In this document: positions 11,452-22,135 of the stretch, piece after piece
Numbering within the stretch: position 1 is the stretch's first letter
Layout: each line of letters opens with the position of its first letter
Assembly (NCBI GenBank): GCA_016630955.3
Contig: CM049998.1
Location: 930,001-994,000, forward strand
DNA length: 64,000 nucleotides
Source: Didymella arachidicola
Taxonomy: Eukaryota; Ascomycota; Dothideomycetes; Pleosporales; Didymellaceae
Reading direction: 5' to 3'
The notes under the pieces: model-generated
What the model was told of the DNA's origin: nothing
Databases searched by the model: none
Seen by the model: only the letters and a program-made list of their open reading frames with translations
Position numbers and translations under genes: made by a program

Positions 11452-12951
11452 ATGCCTTACTTAGCTGTTCTTCCATCTGACTTACTTCATGTCATTCTCG
11501 ACTTCATTTTCGACCCTTCATATGGCGTAACATCAGATCGTTATCGCGCTTTCGCTGTCCTGGCGAGGTCGTGTCGCGCACTGAATACCATCTCCACACA
11601 GTATTTATACACTTATTACGAGAGTCCGCTTGAGCAACCGATTACTGGCTTCCTGCATCGCTTGTCCAAGGATAAGGAAGTCTACCACAAGCTGAAGCAT
11701 ATCGTTGTTTTACCGCATACTGGGCATGTTCAAAGAGCGAGACTCCGAAGGCGACTCGTAGCAGACATTGCGCTGCTTCCAGATCCTTACCGTTGGCTAT
11801 GGATCACTGACGGCAACAGCAACCTCGCTGTACGTAATGAGCTCGAGCTAGCAATTATGATGCTACAAGCGACCAGATTAGAAAGCATTGTCATGCAGAA
11901 AGGCGCAGAGCGCGCAGAGAGGGCATTCGACGACCTGAACGAGCCACCACTCTGGCTGCTCCTTCTTAGCAACGCCAGCATTCTACACAGACAGGCCTCC
12001 AAAGGCACTTGTCTGCATTTGCCCTACCAAGGTCTCCACAGCCTCACCCTCGATCTACAGCACTGTAACCATCCTTCTCTAACCCACTTGTTTACCCTTC
12101 GTGCGCTTCGCACACTCCATCTTTGAAACCTCTTCGACCACCCTTTCCTACGCTGGCTGCGTAACGGTGGAGGTTGGGAAGATCTGAATACTTATCCGGA
12201 CCCTTCGCCATGGCCTGTAATGTGCACGGGAGAGTCCTCCACCACATCGCTCGTGCTGGAAAATATCAAGATTCCGACGACAAACATCGCCTCCATGATC
12301 TTGACCTGCAAGGGACTGCACCGCTTCAGCGTCACCGGCGAGGGTAATGGTGATGCGGTAGTGGCAGAGTCGCACCGATAATATGTCAATATTCTCGGCG
12401 CTCTGGAAGCGCATAAAGATACACTGCGAGATCTGCGACTCGATGCAGATCTTGTATACCCATTTTTAGCCCATGGATGGGACGAATGGCCTTGCATACG
12501 AGGGGTGGAGCGCATTCCACGCCTAAAATATCTGGACACAACGTTCTCGAACATGTTTGGTCATCTGCACGAACGTCCTGATGGCAGTGATATGTTTGCT
12601 TTGCTACTTGCGAGGTGCGAGACATCAAGTATCAGGTTTGATGGAGTATTGGAGACCAATGTCGACGAAGTTTTTCTCAGCTCATTGTCTGTCGTTACGT
12701 CATGAAGACGGCTTGAGATGTACTATCACTGTGGTAATATATTCACAAGCAGCACCTTGATGCACCCAATGAACTTTTGGAATGTACAGCAGGCGTTTCG
12801 GAGGGACGGGAGAGTGGACTTCGAGTACACGATAGGTTTTGAGCTATGGGGCTCAGAAATGGATGTCGACAAGTTGGAGGATATCGCAAGAAGGCTTGCT
12901 GGGCTTGGTGCCAGGGTTGTTGCTATAGCCACCCGTTACGAAGGGTACTGA
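11452..12951 (+). pseudogene. F-box-like protein, broken by three in-frame stops
   Basis: One frame stays coding-like for 500 codons, from ATG 11452 to TGA 12949-12951, but is interrupted by TGA at 12124-12126, TAA at 12379-12381 and TGA at 12703-12705. The N-terminus (MPYLAVLPSDLLHVILDFIF) looks like the F-box-like motif of fungal proteins, followed by a cysteine/alanine line (LARSCRALNTISTQYLY) and leucine-rich lines (LHSLTLDL, LRTLHL). The text after each stop continues in the same frame with no indel, so these are point changes. Each could come from a single C-to-T change (CGA to TGA, CAA to TAA). No GT-AG intron removes them cleanly. The first 224 codons could still be translated as a truncated product. 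Intact homologs would be substrate adaptors of SCF ubiquitin ligases. Confidence 0.6.
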
Positions 12952-13917
12952 GATTGCAACGGACGTCTCGAAGATAAGGTCATGGAGTATCTTCGTCTGG
13001 ACGAGAGCTGGCTAAGAAGTGAAGAAGGATTAAGAATCATGTAATAACGAAGTACTTCCAGATTTAAAGTACGTAGTAGAGCAGATCTTTACCAGTGGCG
13101 GCATAGCGGCATGTCGCGGTCATCTGTGACAGTACAGCACCCTCTTGCAGTCTTCTTGGCAGCTCTGGTGGTTGACATGAGTAGTGTATAGATGGAGAAG
13201 GATAGCAGCTAAGCTAGCTACACAAAAATCATCACTACGAAGAGAACGAGTAATAGCATGAATTTAGATATTATAGAATTAACGGAGCTATTCCGCAGCG
13301 TCAGGACAGCACCCCTAGTGCGGCGGCTCCACCCATGCTCCTTATGCTAAATCCCATAGTAAAGCTTCTTGTAACCTCTGTAGCAGAAAACCTCACCATA
13401 TGAGCATATGATGTAATTAGACGGCCGAGCTTTGAGATCTGATAGAGCCCAGTCGGTGCAGCCGATGCTATCTGAGTGTTTCCAAGGTTGCATCTACGGC
13501 AGGCACTTTACGAACCTTACACGAGAGCAAGTTCCTGAACCTCCTTCTTGGATCACATCTAAGGACTAATTTCGTGAGTTCCAAACTGGTCAGGAAAGCC
13601 CGTGGTGTTAGAAACGGTCCTTCCTTTGTTCCGATGTCCAGAGCGCGACGGTGACGTCATTCATCTCAAAAGCTGCAGTATGGGCTGGCCGCTGTGGTAC
13701 GGAGACAGCTCCGTTCACGTCGCACACGAGCATGATTCAGGACCCACGAACGTCTACATGCTCGAAGAGTTGGTTCGATGACTACATTGCAGGATCGGGT
13801 TAAGCTCTGGACACTGCACAGATCTGGGGAAAGTTTACGAGAGCCCTGGAGATCTCATAAAATGCTCAAATATAGCGAATTGTTCAATCAAATCACTTTC
13901 ATACCCAAATACACAAA
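12952..13917. other. Intergenic, no gene recognised
   Basis: Nearly 1 kb between the F-box pseudogene and the DUF2237 gene with no ORF of note, no repeat seen and no tRNA-like fold found by eye. Confidence 0.45.
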
Positions 13918-14471
13918 ATGGCAAAGCTCACAGCATACGACATCAATAGCTCGACGCAGGTTGCTCGAACCCACAGTGGTGTAAGCGACAGTGAGAACAA
14001 TGGCAAGTCCGATATTATCTGAGCCATGACACTCTAATGGGCTGGAGAATGCTCAATAGAGATCCTATTCTTCCAACTCTTCACACAATGATATTTATTA
14101 ACAGTGTTATTGCAGTCCTACACGAGCCACTCCTCCAACACTCCTCACGCGGCATGTACCCGATGGCCAGCAAATCAATACCGCCAACGGCTTTCAAACC
14201 CGGTTTCTGCGACTCGCAAACGCCCATCGCTGCCGAGCTCACACAGTCTTTCCTTGACTTCGCGTCGAAAAGAGGAGGCATCAATCTCAAGCAGATGGGT
14301 GTTCGGCCAGGACAGAGATGGTGCGTCGAGGCAACGAGATGGCAAGAGACATTGCAACACGAGAAGGAATCAGGGGTTCAGGTGCCGCCTGTCAAGCTGG
14401 AGTGTACGCACGAAAGTGCATTAAAGACCGTTGAGTTGGATACTTTGAAAAAGTATGCTACGACTGTTTAG
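13918..14471 (+). CDS. DUF2237 small conserved protein
   Basis: Exon 2 (14116-14471) encodes HEPLLQHSSRGMYP, then SFLDFASKRGGINLK, GVRPGQRWCVEATRWQE and VKLECTHESALKTVELDTLKKY. These are the DUF2237 lines: the F-L-x-F region, GDRWC-type motif and ATH-type ending. Exon 1 starts at ATG 13918 (MAKLTAYDIN). Two donors give the required phase: after 13978 (GTGTAA) or after 13990 (GTGAGA). The acceptor is TTGCAG ending at 14115. Length is therefore about 139-143 residues, normal for the family. The function of DUF2237 proteins is not known; they occur in bacteria and fungi. An ATG at 14037 opens the same frame, but that would retain the intron. Confidence 0.7.
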
Positions 14472-16724
14472 AGCATCCATTGAGCGTGTTTGTAGTCATT
14501 CCATGTAGTGGATTCGGACGCACACCTCTGATATAGCTGAGGTAGCGGTAAAAGAAAGGACAAGATAAAATATTATGGAAAGCTTGCTCAAGTATGATAT
14601 CCAGAGTTATCCGCTGCTGTTTTGATACTTGGTTCGGTCGTGCAATTTATCGGTAATAGCGATACAGTGTCAACGGCGATAAAGTTGAGTTTGAGTGATT
14701 CGCTGTTGGATCACCGGCAACTAATTCCTCGCGCGTAGAATGAGTTCACGATGGTCTCCAATTTCTTGCTTCAAGCATGGTCGTACATGTCTGTCGAATG
14801 CGGACCTTCCTAGGTTGTTCTTTCGCGGACGCTTGCCCCACCATCAAATTCACGACAGCAGAAAACCTCATCGCTTGGACCTTAAATGTTCGACATGACA
14901 ATGCTATCGCACCATGGTCGACCGGCACCAGCAACAGAAGCTTACATGCGACAAGACAGCAATCTTCCTTCCAGATCCGTGCGCGCCATCGTGGACAACG
15001 ACAATGGCGGTCAAGCTCGGTGCGTTAAACGCGATAGGCGGCACGCCGCATGGCTCGATCAGCGATTCCAGCGTCACAAGGCAGGCCAGGTGTAGATGAC
15101 AGGCGTCCTTCATCTAGAGGAAACTCATAACGGCCAGAACTGCGGCCTCGTGCGAGCAAAGGGTTTATGCCTGCCATGTGTTCTGAGGAATCATGAGCAA
15201 TCACGATCCAGATTCCTGTCAAAACTGGTAGATCTTTAGATTACGCCGACCACGAACAGTCTCGGCATATTTCATCGCTAAGACCAAGTCTAATTACCGG
15301 TTTGGTCGTTATGAGGCGATGATGGCGTGACAATCAGCTGTTGGCTTTACGCGGCACAACCTCGCGAAAATTGGCACATCCCCACGGGCAGAGCAGATGT
15401 ACGACAGCCTCCGCGTGCCCGGTATCCGATCCGACATTCTCTCTACAGCCTTACGGTGCTGGTAAGCTACTATGCGGCGGGAACGCCCGTCTAGTCTGCT
15501 CGTAGTCAAAGCTTGCTGTTCATCACCTTATGATGACTCGGTTAACAACATCGAAGGGTACCTAAGTACCTATTGGTAATTGGGGCACGACCCCTCGACA
15601 ACTGCGATCGATAAATTGCAGCGCGACTATCACATCTTCTGTTCGCTTTGCAGCAGAGGTGCGGTGCAGTGCGCCGACTCGACAGTATTAGCATCGGCGA
15701 TGATGAGAGCCATACTCCCGGAACCTCAGCAAGCTGGGGTTTGCGTTCCTGATCGACGTCATGTTTTTGATCAACTCGACTCGTGGAACTTCTCCGGAGC
15801 ATTCGCCAGCGAATTACATAAGGGGAAGGCACCTGGCTCGTTTTCGTGTAATGCCGTGGAAGCGAAGTGCTTGGGAGTCTTGAGGATTGCTGCAGTATCC
15901 ACAGGAATAGCGCTGTCAATACTCGGGCTCCATCTCCGTGCATAATTAGGAGCCTGAGATCATTGCATAGCCGCCGCTGTGTTACCACAGCAGATGCAAC
16001 AAAGATGAGGAATCTTCGACACAGTGGTTAAGGTGTTTCTCCTCTCCAGTCAGAAGCTGTTCCCTGTGCCACATCTTTCTCTTCGGCGAATCGGCATGTC
16101 AAAATCGGCGCGTGCATGTGCCACGCAGGAATACGAATCGAACGGCGCACGGGGACCTAGCCCCACTGTACAAGAGGGCAGCTGCCCTTCTGAACCGGAC
16201 AGCACCGGTATGAGCAGTTAATGGTTCGACAAACGCATACAGGTAACGCACTCGGATGCTTACTGTGGGAGCAAGGATCTTAGTCAAGACATCCCTACGG
16301 GGAACGCGGATATGAAGGCTGAAACTTCTTAATCGATACAAGAGGAAAGATGGATCAACGGCCAGATTACGATTTTAAGTTCCAACCGCATGCTCCTCGA
16401 CTATCCTACCCTAAAGTTACCAAGCGAGGCGCAACAAGCTCGGAAGGAAAGCGGAGCTTCTGACCCGCGGCCACACGACCCAAGCAAAGCCATTGCCCTG
16501 TTGGGTTCCTGACAGGTCTGGAATCGTCGATACATACACGAAGAGGCTCGTGTTTTCCAAGTCTCCATAAAGCAGGGTCCTGCCGTTGGCATACTGGGCT
16601 ACAGTAAGCCATTGACACTGATATACATTAGCCTTCGGGCAGACCACTTCGTTTATTTCCATTGAACCATCAACCCATCAAACAACCGTCACGTATCCCA
16701 CGAATTCGTTCATCGGCCACGGCA
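14472..16724. other. Long intergenic stretch upstream of the bHLH gene
   Basis: About 2.25 kb. ORFs up to 148 codons occur on both strands but overlap each other and show no domain-like text. It includes the 5' regulatory region of the bHLH factor. No repeat or RNA gene is recognised. Confidence 0.45.
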
Positions 16725-17660
16725 ATGAACTTTCCGGGCTACCCGAACGTAGCCAATCCGGACTACTCTCCACCGCAGGAGATGCTATCCTATCCCGACC
16801 AGTTTGAGAGCGCGTATCTCGCGGACATCTACACCGCATCTCCTGAATACTCACTTGATTCATTCTTCGATCAGGCTCTCACATCGGGCGACATGTCATC
16901 GGGCTTCCCCAAGGAACAGAGCCAGTTCAACCCCTCTCAACTACCAACTGGAATCTCGACGTCGAGTACCGATCCGAGCAATAGAACAAGCTCCTACTCG
17001 ACTTCGCGACACCCATCAGATGCCGCACCGTTCGGTAAGCTCGAACAGCTCTCGTTCGGCTTTTCCTTCGACCCGACTTCAACCGAGCCGTTTGAAACAG
17101 CCTGCTTCTCCCCAAATACCCAAGTACCCTCCAGGACCCCTTCCCTCTGCGGCGACGCATCGGAAAAGGCCTCAACACCTACATCATTCACCCTCTCGCC
17201 TCGCAACCTCAAGCGCGAATCCTCGTCGTCCCCTGACTCGGCGTTAGAAGAAACTACCCCTAAGCGGACTCAACGAAAACGAGGCCGTCCACGACTCGAC
17301 CGCACCGAAACAATTTCCAGCACTTCTTCGCCATCGTCGAAGAGCCAGAAGACTGGACGCCTGCCCCATAATCAGGTTGAACGCAAATACCGCGAAGGCC
17401 TCAACGCAGAATTGGAAAGACTGAGACGGGCGGTGCCTACGCTACCACAGAGCGACGAAGCAGGAGCAATGGGCCAGCCCAAGCCAAGTAAAGCCATGGT
17501 TTTGACGAGTGCCATCGAATACATTCGAAAGCTGGAGGCAGAGAATAGCGCTCTGAAGGTCGACAATGATAGACTGCGACAAGCCACCGCAAGTGGACAT
17601 ACAATCAGAAACTGGAAGGTTGAGGACGAGTCACTACAGGAGTTTCTGAGGGAACCATGA
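16725..17660 (+). CDS. bHLH transcription factor (SREBP-type basic region)
   Basis: One exon, 311 residues. The frame is open further up from 16662 but has no ATG there, so the start is ATG 16725 (MNFPGYPNV). The N-terminal 180 residues are Ser/Thr/Pro-rich. A basic AT-hook-like RKRGRPRL lies near residue 185. The bHLH spans about 211-285: LPHNQVERKYREGLN as basic region and helix 1, a loop with Gly/Gln/Pro, and SKAMVLTSAIEYIRKLEAEN as helix 2, then a short leucine-zipper-like run. The Tyr in ERKYRE is the position that marks the SREBP-like class, which can bind both E-box and SRE sites. No membrane segments follow, so it is not a membrane-tethered SREBP. It is closer to the small fungal bHLH proteins known as Fus c 3-like. 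It should act in the nucleus; its targets cannot be inferred here. Confidence 0.85.
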   Translation: MNFPGYPNVANPDYSPPQEMLSYPDQFESAYLADIYTASPEYSLDSFFDQALTSGDMSSGFPKEQSQFNPSQLPTGISTSSTDPSNRTSSYSTSRHPSDAAPFGKLEQLSFGFSFDPTSTEPFETACFSPNTQVPSRTPSLCGDASEKASTPTSFTLSPRNLKRESSSSPDSALEETTPKRTQRKRGRPRLDRTETISSTSSPSSKSQKTGRLPHNQVERKYREGLNAELERLRRAVPTLPQSDEAGAMGQPKPSKAMVLTSAIEYIRKLEAENSALKVDNDRLRQATASGHTIRNWKVEDESLQEFLREP

Positions 17661-18123
17661 TGGCTACATGAACATCTGAAATCGCAATGCAACAGGAGAT
17701 TTCGGGACAAATCCACGATATAGAACACGGCGCAAGCGTTCCGGATTGCATTTTTTTTTGGGACGGGCGAAGGATTCATTTGGAACTCCACTTTATCAAG
17801 TGCTGATGCTGGCGGAGGTTGTACTAAAGGCTAGATATAATTCTCTGCTGTACTTTGACGAAGTTACGATACCCAGGCAATGACTGCAATGCAATGCAAC
17901 ATAACAATTTTCCAGGCGCGATAATAGAGGAGGCATCTTGTCTACTCTATCAGCTATCCTCAATGCACGAGGCACTTCTAATGTCTTATCGGAGCCAAGA
18001 ACTTACGATTGCCTTTTCTCTCTAACTCGTTCTATCGTGCCGAAGGTGCGGCCCTGGTGATCCCTACTAGCCAGCCCCACCTATCATTGAGCTGCACCTG
18101 GGTTCCGAAACCGCAACATCAAC
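17661..18123. other. Intergenic, bHLH 3' end to phosphoesterase promoter
   Basis: Contains a run of nine T near 17750-17760 just downstream of the bHLH stop. No gene is seen. Confidence 0.5.
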
Positions 18124-19197
18124 ATGCCTCCAACAACCGCGACTACAGCAGAACACACGCCTATTTCCCGAATCAAGACCCGCTTCCTTATCATCTCTGA
18201 CACTCACTCCTCAGACCCGAAGCAGAACGCCCAGAATGACGCGCCGTTCCGCCCTCCATTGCCCAAGGCAGACGTCCTTCTGCACTGCGGTGACCTGACG
18301 ATGATCGGCCTCCTCGACGAGTACGAACGTACACTAGACATGTTGGAAAGTGTCGATGCAGACATCAAGCTTGTCATTGCTGGAAATCACGACATCAGTC
18401 TTGACGAGACATACTACACCAGAAAGGGTGCGTACATGCAAGGGAAACGACACGACGCAGAGATGCCTCGTAAGGCTCGGGAATTGTGGACGGGTTCACG
18501 TGCGCAGAAAGCTGGAGTTATATATCTTGATGAAGGCACGCACAACTTCGTCTTGAAGAATGGTGCAAGGCTCGGCGTGTATACGAGCCCATATCAGCCT
18601 GAGTTCTGCGTACGTCTACAGGTTATGCCTGGATGATGATGATGGATGCACTCACTGAAACAGGATTTCGCATTCCCTTACCAGCGTAACGAGGATAGAT
18701 ACAACGCCTCACACCAGTGTACACCAGGCGCAACGCCCATCGCAGAGAATCCTGTGCCGGATTGGCAGCAAAACCAGGGCGTCGATGTGGTTATGACGCA
18801 TGGTCCACCTTTTGGCGTACTCGACGCCGTTCAGAGTGGTGATCACGTTGGCTGCGAACATCTTCTACGAGCCATGAGAAGATGCAAGCCTAAGTTGCAT
18901 TGCTTCGGGCATATCCATGAAAGTTGGGGTGCGCAAAAGGTGCAATGGAGCGCAAATGAACTGGACGTAACAAAGCCAAAGGATCATATTACGAGGATGG
19001 ACTCCATTGAGGTGGACAATCAGCAAATGAGGGACCAGCGAGCTATTCATGTCGACATCAGTACCGGCGGAGAACACACGATTACATTTGGCTGCGAGAC
19101 GATGATGGTCAACGCGAGTATCATGGGTCTCACGTACAAGCCATTCCAAGCGCCATGGTTGGTGGACATCGACCTGGACAAGGCGTACGTCCTTTGA
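18124..19197 (+). CDS. Calcineurin-like metallophosphoesterase (MPPED-like)
   Basis: Two exons, 18124-18609 and 18664-19197, giving 339 residues. The 54-nt intron runs GTACGT to ACAG. All five blocks of the family are visible: D-x-H in IISDTHSS (about residue 25), GD in LHCGDLT (about 57), GNHD in VIAGNHDIS (about 88), a His in VVMTHGPPFG and GHIH in CFGHIHESWG. These ligands bind two metal ions, so the enzyme should be active. The layout, with the short FAFPYQRNE segment after YTSPYQPEFC, is that of fungal relatives of animal MPPED1/2, cytosolic cyclic-nucleotide phosphodiesterase-like enzymes. The substrate in fungi is not known. The last codons contain a possible donor (GTACGT at about 19185), so a tiny extra 3' exon cannot be excluded. 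Confidence 0.88.
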
Positions 19198-20212
19198 GCT
19201 GCTCGCAAGCGACTGCACGAGATCGACTGACTATACACCTTATGCAAAGGCAAGCGATAGTAAGTTCCGCTTCTACTTGCACATTACAATCGACAAGCGC
19301 CAACATGGCTTGAACAACTTGCGCTGGAAGGTAGAAGGTCGCGTATTGAAGACCCTACCTGTATTTATGGCTGGTGGATATATCTGCTAGAGCTGACTGT
19401 CGTTTGGCAAGCGACATGTGGCTGTGTGCGGCACTCGGCAGTGATTTCTACGGTCTGGAGACAGCAGATCATAATTATCTTCGGCATAGACAACTGCTGT
19501 TCTTGTTGCAAGAGCGAGCCCCTACGTAACTGGCCGTCTCCTATGCAAACCAGGTCTTCATTGGGCCACGGAAATAGATATGTATCGCGGTTACACGCCA
19601 TTTCATCATTGCTGAACAATTTGGCCACTCATAGCTCTTGTAGACCCTCCGTCGCGTCCAGTACGATCATGTCGCCGGCACTTATGCACTTCCACAAGCC
19701 TGCTCCACGCCCTCTCCACACAACTGTCCTCACATGTCAACCGAACGATGAGCGAAATAACTCACAGCCACATACAGTTCGCCACAGTAGGAATGCGCAC
19801 CAATCATAAATGTCGCACGTGCGTCGGATCGAAGAAAAACAGGGTCGCGGTACGGAAATGCCTGATTCTAGCTGTGGCTAGTGAGGGGCTTACCAGCTCT
19901 TGTCAAGAACAACTGGGGTTGCGGATCCTGATCGGCATCGTCCACTACTCAATACGGCTACCATACCGAATGGCTATGGATGTCGATCCGTTGGCTTTTG
20001 CCTCTTTACCAAGTGTATATGCAAGATGGAACATGGATCCCGTTGCCCTGATAAGTTGGAGAGCGCCGCGCTGCTGGTGGCTGGTTGGGATCAGCTGAAG
20101 CAGGTCCAGCATGCTCCCATAACGATAACGGCCTTTCGACTCTCACGACACTTGAATTTTCTATTTTTGAGTTCGACCCCGTCGCTCACACATGCATTCG
20201 CTAGGAACCTCA
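19198..20212. other. Intergenic, about 1 kb, no gene recognised
   Basis: Short overlapping ORFs only. This must include the promoter of the membrane-protein gene at 20213. Nothing repetitive is seen. Confidence 0.45.
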
Positions 20213-21804
20213 ATGGTATTACGATGGCTTATACTCGGACTTGGAGTGCAGTGCGCCGGTGCAGTTGTGACAATACCAACACCAACCATCACCCCCGCAC
20301 CGAGTCTTGCCGAACGACAAGATCCCAATGCGTAAGTTCAACGAATTCACATGTAGCTTGGAGGTAATTGACTGACTTGTCCTCTAGTGTTGAGCTGGCA
20401 AAGGTGCTTCTCACTGCGCTTCCCGCCTCATTGCGTCAGCTTGCGGCAACGAATATACCTGCTGTCTCGAGTATCCTGTGGCATGAGTTCCTGGACAACA
20501 ATAAGCCTGACTGGTTTATGGCTCTACCTTCGAATATCCAAAGCTATCTGGTCGTCCAGTATGGCCCTTCGACGGCATGGCCAACATCTACACCCACATC
20601 CAGCACAAGCAGCACCATGTCTACGGTTGCGTCCTCGACCTCAGATACCACATCATCTACCTCAGAGCCAGACAGTCCTTCTGCTAGCAACTCTGGCCTC
20701 AGTCAAGGAGCAAAGATTGGGATGGGCATCGGCATCCCACTTGGTGTTCTTGCGCTCCTCGCTGTGTGCATCCCATGCTGTTGGGCAATGTGTAAGAAGA
20801 AGCAGAAGAAACCAGGCGGTTATGAGCCACCTCCTACACCCGGATTCATGCCCCATGGTGCTTTCCAGGAGAAGTCGACGAGCTATCAGGAGTACCGCAG
20901 GCCGTTGAACCGAGAACAGAGCTGGGACCAAGATGATGAGCTTTGGATGCAGCCAGTGGCAGACGACGTGCCACATCCTCCAACACAGAACGCATCGCAT
21001 GGCATGATAGTCAACTCAACGACCATCGTTGGTCCTCCTCTCCTCCACACGCATAGTTCGAATCGTGCCCGCGGCAAGCGAACAAGTCACAACAGCTTGC
21101 ACTCTGTCGCTGAGGTCACAGAGCCGGACGAGGAATATACAGCATACAGCCCCGGTAGGCGCTTACTTCGCCGCTCTAGTATGTCACTCCGCCCCCAGGT
21201 TGCTCCACCAGTGCCAGTGGGCTCCAGCATCCACCGTAAACCTGTAGCTGCGGTCAAGCCTCACCCTCAGATGGAGTCACCTTTGGCTAGCCCTGTTGCC
21301 GAACGCGGATCATTCGGCCACTTCTCGCTCTTACGGCCTGCAATGTTGCACCAAGATCATAGCGGTAGCTCTTCAAGTGGTCTGAACGCTGCGTCCATCT
21401 CCTCTCCAGAAAATTCACGCCGCTCGTCTGCAAATACAGCGCCTACGGAATCCGATCCTGTATCCCCCATCGCTCCTCCGGAACAAAAATCAGTCAACCC
21501 ATTCACCACGACGAGTAACGAGTACACGCCCAATAACCGCAGCTCTAATCCCTTCACCAATGATCACACATACGTCGAAGATTATGGCCCAGAATATCAG
21601 AGCGGATATGTTGATGTCGAAGACGGGCTGTACGGAGGCCACAGGAGCCTAGACGCATACCCTGTCGTTCCCGACAAGAGCGAGCGGAGATCGAGCAAGG
21701 GAGGGAACCAGTGGCCGCTGACAGACTGGCCTCTGAAAACACTGGGCAGCATGGGCAGGGGCCGAAGAGAGCGGAGTCCTCAGTGGGATCGGGTGTATCA
21801 GTGA
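20213..21804 (+). CDS. Secreted, single-pass membrane protein with Ser/Thr-rich ectodomain
   Basis: Two exons, 20213-20331 and 20388-21804, giving 511 residues. The intron starts GTAAGT and ends CTCTAG. Exon 1 encodes a signal peptide (MVLRWLILGLGVQCAGAVV) followed by a Thr/Pro stretch. The ectodomain ends in a Ser/Thr-rich stalk (about residues 110-155), a likely O-mannosylation zone. One membrane helix (about 165-190, IGMGIGIPLGVLALLAVCI) is followed by CC and a KKKQKK stop-transfer cluster. The 300-residue cytoplasmic tail is Ser/Pro-rich, with repeated SNPF/VNPF elements. The plan recalls fungal wall-stress sensors (Mid2/Wsc style), but no WSC domain is present and I do not recognise the family. 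The copia element lies about 110 bp downstream of the stop. Confidence 0.8.
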
Positions 21805-21917
21805 TGATGAGCGATGACATTCCTTTTTTTGAGATACCATTCTGTTTCTTGTTGATACGTACATATTGCGCGAAATGCGCAGGCACGTCTATGGCTGCCG
21901 TGATTTCTGAGTACATA

Positions 21918-22039
21918 TGTGTGCGGGCAGAGGCCAGGCGTAGAAAAGAGGGACTAGGTTGTTTCCTATCTAATGAGGGGAAGAGGGAATATACACCCTA
22001 CAGATGATTATGTAACAGAGCACGTGATGCTGGCTAACA
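21918..22039 (-). repeat. 3' LTR of the copia element
   Basis: 122 bp, identical to the copy at 27151-27272. In element orientation it is the downstream LTR and has TG...CA ends. Its inner side abuts a G-rich polypurine tract. Confidence 0.93.
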
Positions 22040-22052
22040 CACCCCCCCAGCT
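22040..22052 (-). other. Polypurine tract of the copia element
   Basis: On the minus strand this reads as a run of seven G directly before the 3' LTR (plus strand CACCCCCCCAG). It is the expected priming site for plus-strand DNA synthesis. Confidence 0.75.
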
Positions 22053-22135
22053 TGAGTGAATAGCAAGAAACGAAAGCTGTAAATGAGCGTCTTGCGTCTC
22101 CAAAGCTAGACGTCTTACTCTGTAGGACCCTCTGT

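Noticed and set aside
15580..15945. Plus-strand ORF of 121 codons upstream of the bHLH gene
   Set aside because: No motif, an antisense ORF of similar size overlaps it, and codon texture is unlike its neighbours.
16128..16150. GAATCGAAC-like piece resembling a reversed tRNA T-loop
   Set aside because: No paired T-stem and no acceptor or anticodon arm around it.
16662..16724. Longer 5' extension of the bHLH frame
   Set aside because: It contains no ATG; the first is at 16725.
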